This document shows positions 25,183-34,379 of a stretch of DNA of 64,000 nt, in pieces. The notes beneath the pieces are model-generated. The model ran no database searches and was not told where the DNA came from. It worked only from the letters and a program-made list of their open reading frames with translations. The first letter of the stretch is position 1; each line of letters starts with the position of its first letter. A program made the position numbers and the translations under genes. This DNA is from JAWLHK01 sp041690355 [NCBI: bacterium] (GTDB lineage Bacteria; J088; JAWLBW01): the NCBI GenBank assembly GCA_041690355.1, contig JAWLHK010000011.1:77121-141120 (forward strand). Reading direction: 5' to 3'.

Positions 25183-26721
25183 ATGGAATTTCGCAGTCTG
25201 AAATTTGCCGCCGCCTGCCTGGCCATCGCCTCGCTGGCCGCGTGCGAAGGCACTACCACCCCGGTCGTCGATACGGATGACGACAACGGAAACGACCTTA
25301 CGCCCGTGCTCAAAATCACCAGCGACCCGACCGATCTGGGTGGCCGCGGCGAATGGGGCGGCGTGGTGCTTAGCGGTTACGGCCTCGTCAACAATGGCGA
25401 CGACAACAAGCAGACGACGTCCGAAGCCGTGCCCGACGGCGTCACCCGCTGGTTCGGCGGCAGCAACAATGCCGATTCGAGCGGCACGATGCGCTACATC
25501 GTTCTCGCCGATACGGGCGAAGCCTTCCGCCCCGACGAAGAAGTCCAGGGGCTTACGGTCGAAGCGGCCGGCAGCGGCACGCAGATCAGCTACCTGCAGG
25601 TCACGAACTCCGACGACGACGGCATCGAATGGTTCGGCGGTGCGCTCGGCGCCGATCACATCGTGGTGCAGGGTGCGAGCGACGATTCGCTCGACATGGA
25701 CCTCGGCTACCAGGGCGCCATCCAGTACGCCCTCGTGATTCAGGGCGCATCGCACGGCGACAAGGGGATCGAATCGGACAGCAACGGCGACAACTTCGAC
25801 GCCGCCCCCAAGTCATCGCCCGTCATCGCCAACCTGACCATTCTCGGCGACTTCGGCAACGGCGGCGCGGCCGACGCCAACACGTCGGTTCTGCACCGCG
25901 AAGGGTTCGGCGGCCAGGTCTACCGCTCGGTTTACACTGACAACCTTCTTACGGGCGGCACGTTCGACAAGGGCTGCCTTGACCTGGACGACGAGGTTGA
26001 CGAAGACCTTTTCTACGGCGACGTCGTCTTCAACTGTGCGACCGGCTTCATGCAGCATGACGACGACGCGTTCGCGGCCGACTTCACCGGCGGCGCCTCG
26101 GCCGACATCGAAGAAGACGTCGACCTGACCATCGACGCGGCCACCCTGTCCATCACGGCCACCTGGGCCAAGAGCAACTATGCGACGGAACTGGCCGCCG
26201 CCGGTCTCGACGACACCACCTACGTCGGCGCGGTCGACCCCGCCGCCTCGACGGCCTGGTGGGATGGCTGGACCATCCGCTCGGCGGGCATCGACGGCAA
26301 CCTGCCGGGGAGCGCCAGCTTTCACCCGCTCGAGGCTGAAATCAAGGACGGCATCATCGTGCCGGCCAGCGAAAACGGCTGCGCCGACATCAATGCGGAC
26401 TTCGAAGTCGGCGAACCGGTCGAAATTTTCGGCGTGACCTTCCCGGTCTGCGTGATTTCGCAGGCGATTCTCGAAAACACCGTGCTCTCGAATGACCACG
26501 TCTACGTGCTCGACGGCACGGTCAATGTCGGCGACGGCGACGTCGAAGCCGCCAGCGACAAGGCTTCGACGACCAGCGTGGCGCTCGAGATCAAGCCGGG
26601 CGCCCAGGTCTTCGGCGTGAGCGGTTCGGCCGCCTCACTGGTCATCACCCGAGGGTCGACGATCAATGCGGTGGGCACCGCCGAACTGCCGATCGTCTTC
26701 GGCGGCGTCGAAGCCGAATAA
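25183..26721 (+). CDS. secreted beta-helix-like lipoprotein, receptor partner
   Basis: A 512-aa protein with lipobox LAAC (Cys21 in MEFRSLKFAAACLAIASLAAC) and Shine-Dalgarno AAAGGTG. It is acidic and Asp/Gly-rich (VVDTDDDNGND). The body carries family motifs RGEWGGVVLSGYG (about 50), RWFGGSNNADSSGTMRYIVL (about 90), NSDDDGIEWFGGALGADHIV (about 145) and ASDDSLDMDLGYQGAIQYALV (about 165), which I know from large secreted proteins next to TonB-dependent receptors in Proteobacteria and Bacteroidota. The segment that normally precedes these (ASLVITRGSTINAVGTAELP) is here at the very C-terminus. Function unknown; probably a surface lipoprotein feeding the receptor. Confidence 0.8.
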   Translation: MEFRSLKFAAACLAIASLAACEGTTTPVVDTDDDNGNDLTPVLKITSDPTDLGGRGEWGGVVLSGYGLVNNGDDNKQTTSEAVPDGVTRWFGGSNNADSSGTMRYIVLADTGEAFRPDEEVQGLTVEAAGSGTQISYLQVTNSDDDGIEWFGGALGADHIVVQGASDDSLDMDLGYQGAIQYALVIQGASHGDKGIESDSNGDNFDAAPKSSPVIANLTILGDFGNGGAADANTSVLHREGFGGQVYRSVYTDNLLTGGTFDKGCLDLDDEVDEDLFYGDVVFNCATGFMQHDDDAFAADFTGGASADIEEDVDLTIDAATLSITATWAKSNYATELAAAGLDDTTYVGAVDPAASTAWWDGWTIRSAGIDGNLPGSASFHPLEAEIKDGIIVPASENGCADINADFEVGEPVEIFGVTFPVCVISQAILENTVLSNDHVYVLDGTVNVGDGDVEAASDKASTTSVALEIKPGAQVFGVSGSAASLVITRGSTINAVGTAELPIVFGGVEAE

Positions 26722-26744
26722 CGCACACCGTCCGCTCTCCTCAG

Positions 26745-26776
26745 AAGCCTCCGGGAAGTTTCCCGGAGGCTTTTTT
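26745..26776 (+). terminator. rho-independent terminator of TonB/receptor region
   Basis: Arms AAGCCTCCGGGAA (26745-26757) and TTCCCGGAGGCTT (26760-26772), followed by more T. The stem is perfect and strong, 23 bp after the lipoprotein stop. Confidence 0.92.
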
Positions 26777-26851
26777 CTGTGCTCCCGCCGACCGGTTTCC
26801 CTTCAGACGCCCTGAATTGGCGCTGCGATCGCCCGGGCCAAGACTGAGGGC

Positions 26852-27223
26852 ATGCGCGACGCCTGCGAGGTTCTGCATGATCACCTGCAGCTTGCCGCCG
26901 ACCACCGGTGGGAAGAGGACCTGGCGCGCAACTTCGCCGAGGATTGCGTTCTGCTCACGAGCTACGGCACCTTCCGCGGACGCGCGGGGCTCGACGCCAA
27001 AGTTCGCCTGCTCGAAGAACACCTGCCGAACGGACGCTATACCTACAAACAGATTCTGTGCGAAGGCGAGATGGGGTTTCTCGAATGGGACGGAGAGGGG
27101 AACAACGGCGCGATCGTGCGCGATGGCGCCGACTCCTACCTGATCCGCGACGGGCGCATCCGCGTCATGACGATTCACTATACGGTCGAACCGGGTGAAT
27201 CCTTTCGCTCCTCCACCTCGTAG
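26852..27223 (+). CDS. SnoaL/NTF2-like small protein
   Basis: A 123-aa protein with the cystatin-like alpha+beta pattern of the SnoaL/NTF2 superfamily: an N-terminal helix (WEEDLARNFAEDCVLLTSYG), helix (GLDAKVRLLEEHLP), then strands (YTYKQILCEGEMGFLEWDG, SYLIRDGRIRVMTIHYTVEP). Such folds make a cone-shaped pocket used as enzymes or binding proteins; function here is unknown. It begins after the strong terminator, so it must have its own promoter. Confidence 0.7.
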   Translation: MRDACEVLHDHLQLAADHRWEEDLARNFAEDCVLLTSYGTFRGRAGLDAKVRLLEEHLPNGRYTYKQILCEGEMGFLEWDGEGNNGAIVRDGADSYLIRDGRIRVMTIHYTVEPGESFRSSTS

Positions 27224-27271
27224 AGCGCTCTCCTCCCGCGCTTGTTAGAATGGCAGGTACTTGGGGGAGAG

Positions 27272-27688
27272 ATGGACGCACTCGCCGCATTCCACATCGT
27301 CGTGCTCGGATTCTGGGGCGGCGTCGTTGCCGTCGAAATCCTTTTCGAAACGGGGGGCATGCTCGGAAAGTTCCCCCCGGACATGGTCGCGAAGCTTCAC
27401 CGCCATACCGACCGGATACTCGAAGTTCCCCTCCTGATCGCGGTTCTTGCCTCGGGCCTGCTGCTCTGGCAGCGAGCGGGGTGGTCGGCGGCGCTGCTCC
27501 CCAAAGTCGCGCTCGGAACCGGGGCGGTCGCTGCCAATGCCGTCTGCGTCGTTTACGTCGAGCGCAGGGCCGCCGCCAGGGCGCCTGACGCAGGCCTCAC
27601 GCGCCGGGTCGTCGCAACGGCCATCCCCGGATTTCCCCTGGCAGCCGCGGCCCTGATCGCGGGCGGTCTTCGCGCGGGCTGGTGGTAG
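27272..27688 (+). CDS. small integral membrane protein
   Basis: A 138-aa protein with about four hydrophobic helices: AFHIVVLGFWGGVVAVEI, LLIAVLASGLLLW, VALGTGAVAANAVCVVYV, IPGFPLAAAALIAGGL. Start ATG 27272 is preceded by GGGGGAGAG. A conserved-looking His (LHRHTDR) is in the first loop, as in some haem-copper or CopD/DUF2269-like proteins, but I cannot assign a family. 48 bp downstream of the SnoaL-like gene; may share its transcript. Confidence 0.65.
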   Translation: MDALAAFHIVVLGFWGGVVAVEILFETGGMLGKFPPDMVAKLHRHTDRILEVPLLIAVLASGLLLWQRAGWSAALLPKVALGTGAVAANAVCVVYVERRAAARAPDAGLTRRVVATAIPGFPLAAAALIAGGLRAGWW

Positions 27689-27718
27689 GCCCCCCTCAGC
27701 CGGAACCGAGGGCGTCCG

Positions 27719-28468
27719 CTACTCTCCGCCGTAGGTTTCGTGCAGATAGCGCACGATGTCGGCCGACTCGAAGAGCGTGCGTCCCGTATTCGGATCGACC
27801 AGCCACGGAACCTGCATGCGACCGGAGCGCTCCACGAACGCCTTGCGCTTTTCCGTCGTCTGCGGCCGTCCCGGGATGACCTTCGAACGCACCCCGGGGA
27901 TCAGGAAATCGACCACGGCACCCTTCCCCACATTCCGCAGCGTATAGGGAATCTGCAGTTCGCAAAGCGCTTCGCGAACGAGCCTGCTGAACGGACTGCC
28001 CTCAAAGCTGTAGAGTTCCAGCAGCTGCGCGGGTCGACGCGCCGCTTTGCCCCTGCGGCCGCGCGCCGGGCGCACGGCGCTCGCGAAAACCGACGTCGCC
28101 GTCCACTTGAGGCGCATGGGAGGACGGCCGCGGCCGTACTGCGCATACAGGTAGTCGATGATGTCGTCGGACTCGTACATCTCGGTCCCGGTATTGGGGT
28201 CGACCAGAAAGGGAACCATGATCTTTCCGCCCAGCGCCCGAACCCGCTCGCGGAAATCGGAGCCGGGAGGGCACGGATAGATGTCGGCATCCAGATCGAG
28301 CTGCGTCAACGCATCGCGCACCTTGCGGCAGAAGGGGCAGTTCTCCATCTCGTAGAGTTCGAGACGCCGCTCGGGGCGGTGCGGCCCCGCGTCCGACGCG
28401 AACAGACCCGTACCCAGGCGCGCCCCGGCGCCCAGCAGCGTGGTTCCGACATCCAGCATGCGGCTCAT
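27719..28468 (-). CDS. tandem GST N-terminal (glutaredoxin-like) domain protein
   Basis: A 249-aa protein with two thioredoxin-fold GST-N domains and no GST C-terminal domain. Domain 1 (residues 36-112): LELYEMENCPFCRKVRDAL, with a CPFC redox motif, then MVPFLVDPNTGTEMYES and DIIDYLYAQYG. Domain 2 (about 150-247): LELYSFEGSPFSRLVREAL, where both Cys are Ser, then VPWLVDPNTGRTLFES and DIVRYLHETYGG. So one site looks redox-active and the other degenerate. This two-domain layout is known in cyanobacteria and plants. Starts 31 bp after the tRNA-Leu 3' end, on the same strand. Confidence 0.85.
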   Translation of the reverse strand: MSRMLDVGTTLLGAGARLGTGLFASDAGPHRPERRLELYEMENCPFCRKVRDALTQLDLDADIYPCPPGSDFRERVRALGGKIMVPFLVDPNTGTEMYESDDIIDYLYAQYGRGRPPMRLKWTATSVFASAVRPARGRRGKAARRPAQLLELYSFEGSPFSRLVREALCELQIPYTLRNVGKGAVVDFLIPGVRSKVIPGRPQTTEKRKAFVERSGRMQVPWLVDPNTGRTLFESADIVRYLHETYGGE

Positions 28469-28499
28469 AACCTGTCCCCTCGATTCGTGCGCTCAGTCA

Positions 28500-28588
28500 T
28501 GGTGCCCGGAGCGGGGATCGAACCCGCACGTCCCTTGCGGGACAACGGATTTTAAGTCCGTTGCGTCTGCCAGTTTCGCCATCCGGGC
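28500..28588 (-). tRNA. tRNA-Leu (anticodon UAA), CCA encoded
   Basis: On the minus strand the 7-bp acceptor GCCCGGA/TCCGGGC closes, the anticodon stem ACGGA/TCCGT holds loop CTTAAAA (anticodon TAA), the T loop is GTTCGATCC, and there is the long class II variable arm expected for Leu. The 3' CCA is encoded at 28502-28500; discriminator is A. Reads UUA and UUG. Confidence 0.97.
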
Positions 28589-28598
28589 AAAGAGCATC

Positions 28599-28627
28599 AT
28601 TGTATCCGGAACGAGGGGCGAAGCGCA
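28599..28627 (-). promoter_or_regulatory. likely tRNA-Leu promoter
   Basis: TACAAT on the minus strand (28604-28599), 10 bases before the tRNA 5' end; the -35 region (TGCGCT, 28627-28622) is weak. Confidence 0.4.
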
Positions 28628-28676
28628 GGTACGAGCCGCCCGGCCCTTCGCCGGCGCCGGACCCGCATCGCCCCGA

Positions 28677-28706
28677 TTGCAGGCCGCTCGCGCAATTCGA
28701 TAAACT
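28677..28706 (+). promoter_or_regulatory. possible promoter of Ig/FG-GAP lipoprotein
   Basis: TTGCAG (28677-28682), an 18-bp spacer and TAAACT (28701-28706). The start codon at 28756 is 49 bases further, behind GAGGGG. Confidence 0.4.
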
Positions 28707-28755
28707 GTAGCCACTCTCCGCCGGCCCTGCGGTCGCGCGGTTCACGAGGGGTTGC

Positions 28756-31700
28756 ATGGTCATGACTTGGCATCCGAAACGCGGGCTCTGGTGGGTTGCA
28801 TTGGGAGTCCTGGCCGCCGGCTGCGGCGGCGACGAGAACGCATTCGTCTTCTCAGATCGAACCGCGCCGCGCGTCGAAAGGTTTTCACCCGTCGACAAGG
28901 CGACGGACGTCGACGTGCGCGCCGAAGTCGAGGTGCAGTTCGACGAGTCGATCGCGCCGGCTTCGGTCGACGGCGAGGCCCTCGTGCTGACCGCCCCCGA
29001 CGGCAACCCTGTCAAAGGGTTTCTCTCGCTGCAGACGACGCGCCTGCACCTGCGCCCCGCCCTCCCCCTCGAATACGCCACCACCTACACCGTGCGGACG
29101 AGTGCGCGCATCACCGATCTCTTCGGCAACGAGGCCGCCGCCGTCACCTGGACCTTCACGACCGGCACAGACCGGGACCCGCCCCAGCAGCCGAATAATC
29201 TTCAGTACCCGGCGACCACGAACCGATCGACCGCGACCCTGACGGGAAACAAGGAACTCAACAGCGAAGTGCTCGTGAACGGCAAGAAGCTCCCGGGCAC
29301 GATGGGGGTCGGCGAGTTCACGGCGAAGCTCAGCCTCCCGGCCGAGGGCAAGAACAAATTCGAGCTGACGGCCGTCGACCCGGCCGGCAACGAGTCGGTC
29401 GCGGTGACCGTCACCATCGTTCGGGATACCGTGTACCCGAACCCCCTCGTGACGTGCGGCAGCGGAACCGGCGCGACGACGCGCGGCATTCTCTGGCATT
29501 ACGGCGCGGCCCAGACCGCCTGCTGGGATCCGCCCGATCCGCTCTACTGGACGAACATCAGCCTGCCCTTCGGCATTCAGTGGACGCCGGGCGCCGGCGA
29601 CGTCGCGCGGGTCGTACTCGACGGTGTCACGGTGATCGAGACCGCGTCGGCCAGCGCCGAGGACAACCTCTTTCGCTTCGGACGCCCCGAAGGCGCAGTC
29701 GTACTGAAAGCCGAAACCGTCGACGGCGCGGGCAACGTCACGCCCGCCTTTCAGCGCACCGTCATCGTCGATACGCTGGCCCCGGATCTCTTTGCGCTCG
29801 ACGGATTTCCGCCTTTCGTAACATCGACTGCCGGCGAGGTCACCGTTGAAGGCGAGACGGCCGGCACGTGGACGGCCCTGGCCGACGGCGCGCCGCTCAC
29901 GCCCGTCTCGTGCACGGCAGGCTCGTCGGCATCGCGCCAGGCGTGCGCCTATGACCTTTCGGGCTGGGGCGAAGGCGAACACCGGTTCTCGATTTCGATC
30001 ACCGACGCCGCCGGTAACGTGAGCCGCCTGCTCCGGCACGCGCGCATCGACGCGACGCCGCCGGCGGTGCTGGCCCGCATTCCCCAGCTCTCGGCCACGA
30101 CCGGGAACAACCTCGTCCTGCATGCGTTCTTCGACGAACCGGTAACCCTCGGGACGCTGACGGTCGATCAGACCTCCGACGTGCTGGCGGCCGAACCCTC
30201 GGCCGATCGCGCGCACTGGAAGGCGGCGTGGACCGCTCCGGGCAACGGCGCCTATACCGCCTCGGCCGTCGCGCGGGACGCGGCCGGTAACGCGACCGCC
30301 GTCACCTGGAGCTTCACGGCGAGCGGTTCGGCAAACTTTCCCCTGACCCTGGGCAGTCCGTCAGCGGCCACCGACGGGGCTTCCCGCACGGGCGGATTCA
30401 TGCTCAGCGGCTTTCCGGCCAATCCGGTGCACGTCGTGCGCTACCGGCCCCGGCCGTCGGTCAACGCGTTCGCCATGGGGGTCACCACCGGGTCGACGAT
30501 CACGCTGACCGGCGATCCGCTGTCCGAGATCGAGGGCCATGTGGAATCGTACAGCCAGGACGGCACGTGGGTGACCGCCCCCTTCGGCCCGATCTCGTGG
30601 AACGATCGGGCGCAGGTGGTCGCCGATACGGTGACCGCGCTCGAATACGCCTCCTTCGCCGCAGAGCCGGGAGCGGTGCCCGGCAGAACGGCCGGATTCC
30701 TGCTGACGACAGCCCTGGCGCCGCTGCAGCTGACGGCCGGCGCGACGTCGCTCACCCCCGTTGCCGGCGTCACCGGTTGCTCGGCCGATGAATACACCCC
30801 TTTTCCGCTCAGCCTCCTCTCCTGGCCCGATGCGCTGCACGGACGCGCCTGCGCCGCCTTCGGCGGAACCTATGCGGGTGTGTGGAACGTCAATCTGGAG
30901 ACGGGCGCCCGGCAGAAGCACCTCGACGCTCCGCAGCAGACCCTCGAACGCGATTTCGGCGCCAGCCTCGCCACGGGCATGCTCTTCGGCGGCGAACCGC
31001 AGGTCGTCGTCGGGGCCCCCGGCGCCGATCGGGTCTATGTCTACGCCACGACGACCGCCACGACGCCGCGCTGGATGCTGAGCGGCGACCTCGCCCGCGG
31101 AAATGCACGCTTCGGCGCCGCCCTGGCCGTGGCCTCCGACCATGCCGGCGCGGGAATCGCGACGCTCGCCGTCGCGGCCAGCCGCGAGCCGGCCATTTAT
31201 TTCTTCGACGGCCCCGCGCTCGATGCGGCCGACGAAATTCCCCGTTACCGGACGCGCGTGGCGCTGCCGCTCGACGCATACTGCGCCACTTTTCCCGTCT
31301 ACGAACGCATGGAACTCCTTGCGCCGGGCGACGTCGACGGCGACGGCAGCGGCGACTTCGTGCTCGTCGGCTGGTCCTGCACCGGCGAGGCTCTCGTGCG
31401 CGTCTTCTACGGCGGTGCGGGCGCCGGGGGCGACGCGGCCCCCCTGTCGACGCCGGCCTATCCGCGGCTCACCGACGTCGCGCGGCTGCCGAGCGGCTCC
31501 CTGCGCGCGCAGGCCAGGCCGCTGGGCGACCTGAACGGCGACGGGCTGGCCGATTTCGGCTTCATCGACGAATCGGGAGGCGGGATGCTGCGCGTCTTCT
31601 ACGGAAGCGCGAGCGGCACGCCGCGCCAGGCGGTCCTGCTCCCCTCCGCGACCGCGCTGGGGGGCGTCACGACGCAGTGGAGCTGGCTGCTCGCGGGGAC

Positions 31701-31782
31701 GATGGACCGCAACGGAGACGGACTTCCCGAGCTCATTCTGGGACGGAACTCGGCGTCGCCGACTCTGCTGCTGTGGCCCTGA
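28756..31782 (+). CDS. large lipoprotein with Ig-like (Big_5) and FG-GAP repeats
   Basis: A 1008-aa exported protein. Seen: lipoprotein-like signal ending LGVLAAGC (Cys about 23). Residues about 35-135 form a bacterial Ig-like Big_5 domain (RVERFSPVDKATDVDVRAEV, then TWTFTTGTD). Several further Ig-like modules follow (NKFELTAVDPAGNESVAVTV, DAAGNVSRLLRHARID, a second Big_5-like TWSFTASG). Residues about 745-1008 hold FG-GAP/integrin-type propeller repeats with Ca-binding loops DVDGDGSGDFV, DLNGDGLADFG and DRNGDGLPELI. Likely a surface adhesion or binding protein. Its last 50 bases overlap the convergent ybeX gene. Confidence 0.85.
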   Translation: MVMTWHPKRGLWWVALGVLAAGCGGDENAFVFSDRTAPRVERFSPVDKATDVDVRAEVEVQFDESIAPASVDGEALVLTAPDGNPVKGFLSLQTTRLHLRPALPLEYATTYTVRTSARITDLFGNEAAAVTWTFTTGTDRDPPQQPNNLQYPATTNRSTATLTGNKELNSEVLVNGKKLPGTMGVGEFTAKLSLPAEGKNKFELTAVDPAGNESVAVTVTIVRDTVYPNPLVTCGSGTGATTRGILWHYGAAQTACWDPPDPLYWTNISLPFGIQWTPGAGDVARVVLDGVTVIETASASAEDNLFRFGRPEGAVVLKAETVDGAGNVTPAFQRTVIVDTLAPDLFALDGFPPFVTSTAGEVTVEGETAGTWTALADGAPLTPVSCTAGSSASRQACAYDLSGWGEGEHRFSISITDAAGNVSRLLRHARIDATPPAVLARIPQLSATTGNNLVLHAFFDEPVTLGTLTVDQTSDVLAAEPSADRAHWKAAWTAPGNGAYTASAVARDAAGNATAVTWSFTASGSANFPLTLGSPSAATDGASRTGGFMLSGFPANPVHVVRYRPRPSVNAFAMGVTTGSTITLTGDPLSEIEGHVESYSQDGTWVTAPFGPISWNDRAQVVADTVTALEYASFAAEPGAVPGRTAGFLLTTALAPLQLTAGATSLTPVAGVTGCSADEYTPFPLSLLSWPDALHGRACAAFGGTYAGVWNVNLETGARQKHLDAPQQTLERDFGASLATGMLFGGEPQVVVGAPGADRVYVYATTTATTPRWMLSGDLARGNARFGAALAVASDHAGAGIATLAVAASREPAIYFFDGPALDAADEIPRYRTRVALPLDAYCATFPVYERMELLAPGDVDGDGSGDFVLVGWSCTGEALVRVFYGGAGAGGDAAPLSTPAYPRLTDVARLPSGSLRAQARPLGDLNGDGLADFGFIDESGGGMLRVFYGSASGTPRQAVLLPSATALGGVTTQWSWLLAGTMDRNGDGLPELILGRNSASPTLLLWP

Positions 31783-32617
31783 CCTCGCTCGGAGGCAGGG
31801 CGCGCACCTTGAAGATACGGCGTGAGTTCGCGCTCTCGATGACGAACGTCCGCCCGCCCCAGGCAATCTGCTCGCCGCGGCGCGGAATGCGGCCGACCTG
31901 ATTCGAGAGAAAGCCGCCCAGCGTGTCGTAATCCTGTTCTCCCTCGGGCTCTTCCAGCGACAGCAGTTCGAAGGCGCGGTCGACGGGCAGGCGCGCATCC
32001 ACCAGCACCGCCCCGTCGGGAAGCGGGTTCACGAGCGACTCTTCTTCGTCGTATTCGTCCTGGATCTCGCCGAAGATCTCTTCAATCAGGTCTTCGAGCG
32101 TGACGATGCCCGAAAGGCCGCCATATTCGTCGATGACGATGGCCAGGTGCATGCGGTCGGCCTTGAAGCGTGCCATCAGCTCGGTGGCGGGCTTACCCTC
32201 GGGAACGATGAGCGGCGGCCGCAGCAGCTTGAGATGATCGTGGGCGCCGACCGGCTTGCCCCAGAGCTTCAACAGATCTTTCGTATAAAGAACGCCGACG
32301 ACGTTGTCGATGTCGCCGTCGTAGAAAGGGATGCGCGAGTGACTGCGGTCGCGGATGTGCTCGATGACCCGCTGAAAGGGTTCTGCCGTCGAGATGGCGA
32401 AGATCTCGGAGCGCGGCACCATGATCTCGGCGGCCGTGCGGTCGCGAAACTCGACCACGCGCCGGATCATGCCCGCCTCTTCAGGATTGATGTAACCCTG
32501 CTCGGTGAGGCGGTCGGTTATTTCTTCGACGTATTCTTCGGATTCTTCCTGCGGCGGAGGCTCTCCCGGAGGTCTGCTCCGAAAAAGGCGCCGCAGAATA
32601 CTGCCAGGGTTATCCAT
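31733..32617 (-). CDS. ybeX: CorC/YbeX-type CBS-domain protein
   Basis: A 294-aa cytosolic protein. Seen: two CBS domains (about 65-185; IMVPRSEIFAIS, then IVIDEYGGLSGIVTLEDLIE) and a C-terminal CorC_HlyC transporter-associated domain (DARLPVDRAFELL, then DTLGGFLSNQVGRIP). There is no DUF21 membrane domain, so it is the soluble YbeX type, linked to Mg2+/Co2+ handling and recently to ribosome metabolism. It overlaps ybeY by 8 bp, giving the conserved order ybeZ-ybeY-ybeX. The C-terminal 50 bases run antisense into the FG-GAP gene. Confidence 0.9.
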   Translation of the reverse strand: MDNPGSILRRLFRSRPPGEPPPQEESEEYVEEITDRLTEQGYINPEEAGMIRRVVEFRDRTAAEIMVPRSEIFAISTAEPFQRVIEHIRDRSHSRIPFYDGDIDNVVGVLYTKDLLKLWGKPVGAHDHLKLLRPPLIVPEGKPATELMARFKADRMHLAIVIDEYGGLSGIVTLEDLIEEIFGEIQDEYDEEESLVNPLPDGAVLVDARLPVDRAFELLSLEEPEGEQDYDTLGGFLSNQVGRIPRRGEQIAWGGRTFVIESANSRRIFKVRALPPSEVRATAAESATPSSVPE

Positions 32618-33088
32618 GCTGGACGTATTGCTCCTTGTAGTGCACCAGTTCGGCCGCCAGCGGCGCGACCGCGTTGAAGACCCGCTCCTCGGCGCGCTTC
32701 ATGCGCCGCCGCTCGCTTTCGTCGACGCCGACATGGTCGTAGCCGAGAATGTGCAGCAGGCCGTGCGCGATGAGCTGCGCAAGGCGGTGGTCGAGGCTGA
32801 GCCCGGCCCCCTCGGCCTCACGCGCCGCGGTGTCTACCGATACAATGATATCCCCCAGAAGCCGTTCGTCAAGTCCGGGCACGTCGCCGAGGGGAAACGA
32901 GATGACGTTCGTGGGGCGGCGCTTACCGAAAGTTTCGGCATTCACCTCGGTCATCCCGGGGTCGTCGACGAGGGTGACGTGCACGGCTTCACGCGGGTGC
33001 TCGACCGCCTCGAGCATGGCGCGGATGAGCTTGCGCAGCCGGGCCCGGTTCACCCGGATGCCCGGGTGCCGGTTGAACAACTCAATGG

Positions 33089-33092
<4 letters not shown>
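32610..33092 (-). CDS. ybeY: endoribonuclease YbeY (16S rRNA maturation)
   Basis: A 160-aa zinc-dependent RNase. The metal site HGLLHILGYDH (HGxxHxxGxDH) is intact, with the conserved ADIIVSVDTA-like strand seen as GDIIVSVDTAAREA. Length is typical (about 155). It acts in 16S 3'-end maturation and ribosome quality control. Overlaps ybeZ by 4 bp and ybeX by 8 bp. Confidence 0.94.
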
Positions 33093-34237
<1,145 letters not shown>

Positions 34238-34379
34238 AGACAGTATCAGAATGCCGGGAACGCAGGTAGATTGGACGTACAGAAAGCCGGACCGTGCCCG
34301 GCGGGCGCAGGCTGCCCCGCCGGTCGCCCCTGTGCCTCCCGGGATTGACCTGCTCCGCCGCATCTGGGACCCTTTGACG

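Noticed and set aside
28500-28588. Genomic island inserted at tRNA-Leu
   Set aside because: No integrase, no direct repeat of the tRNA 3' end nearby, and neighbouring genes look like the rest of the window.
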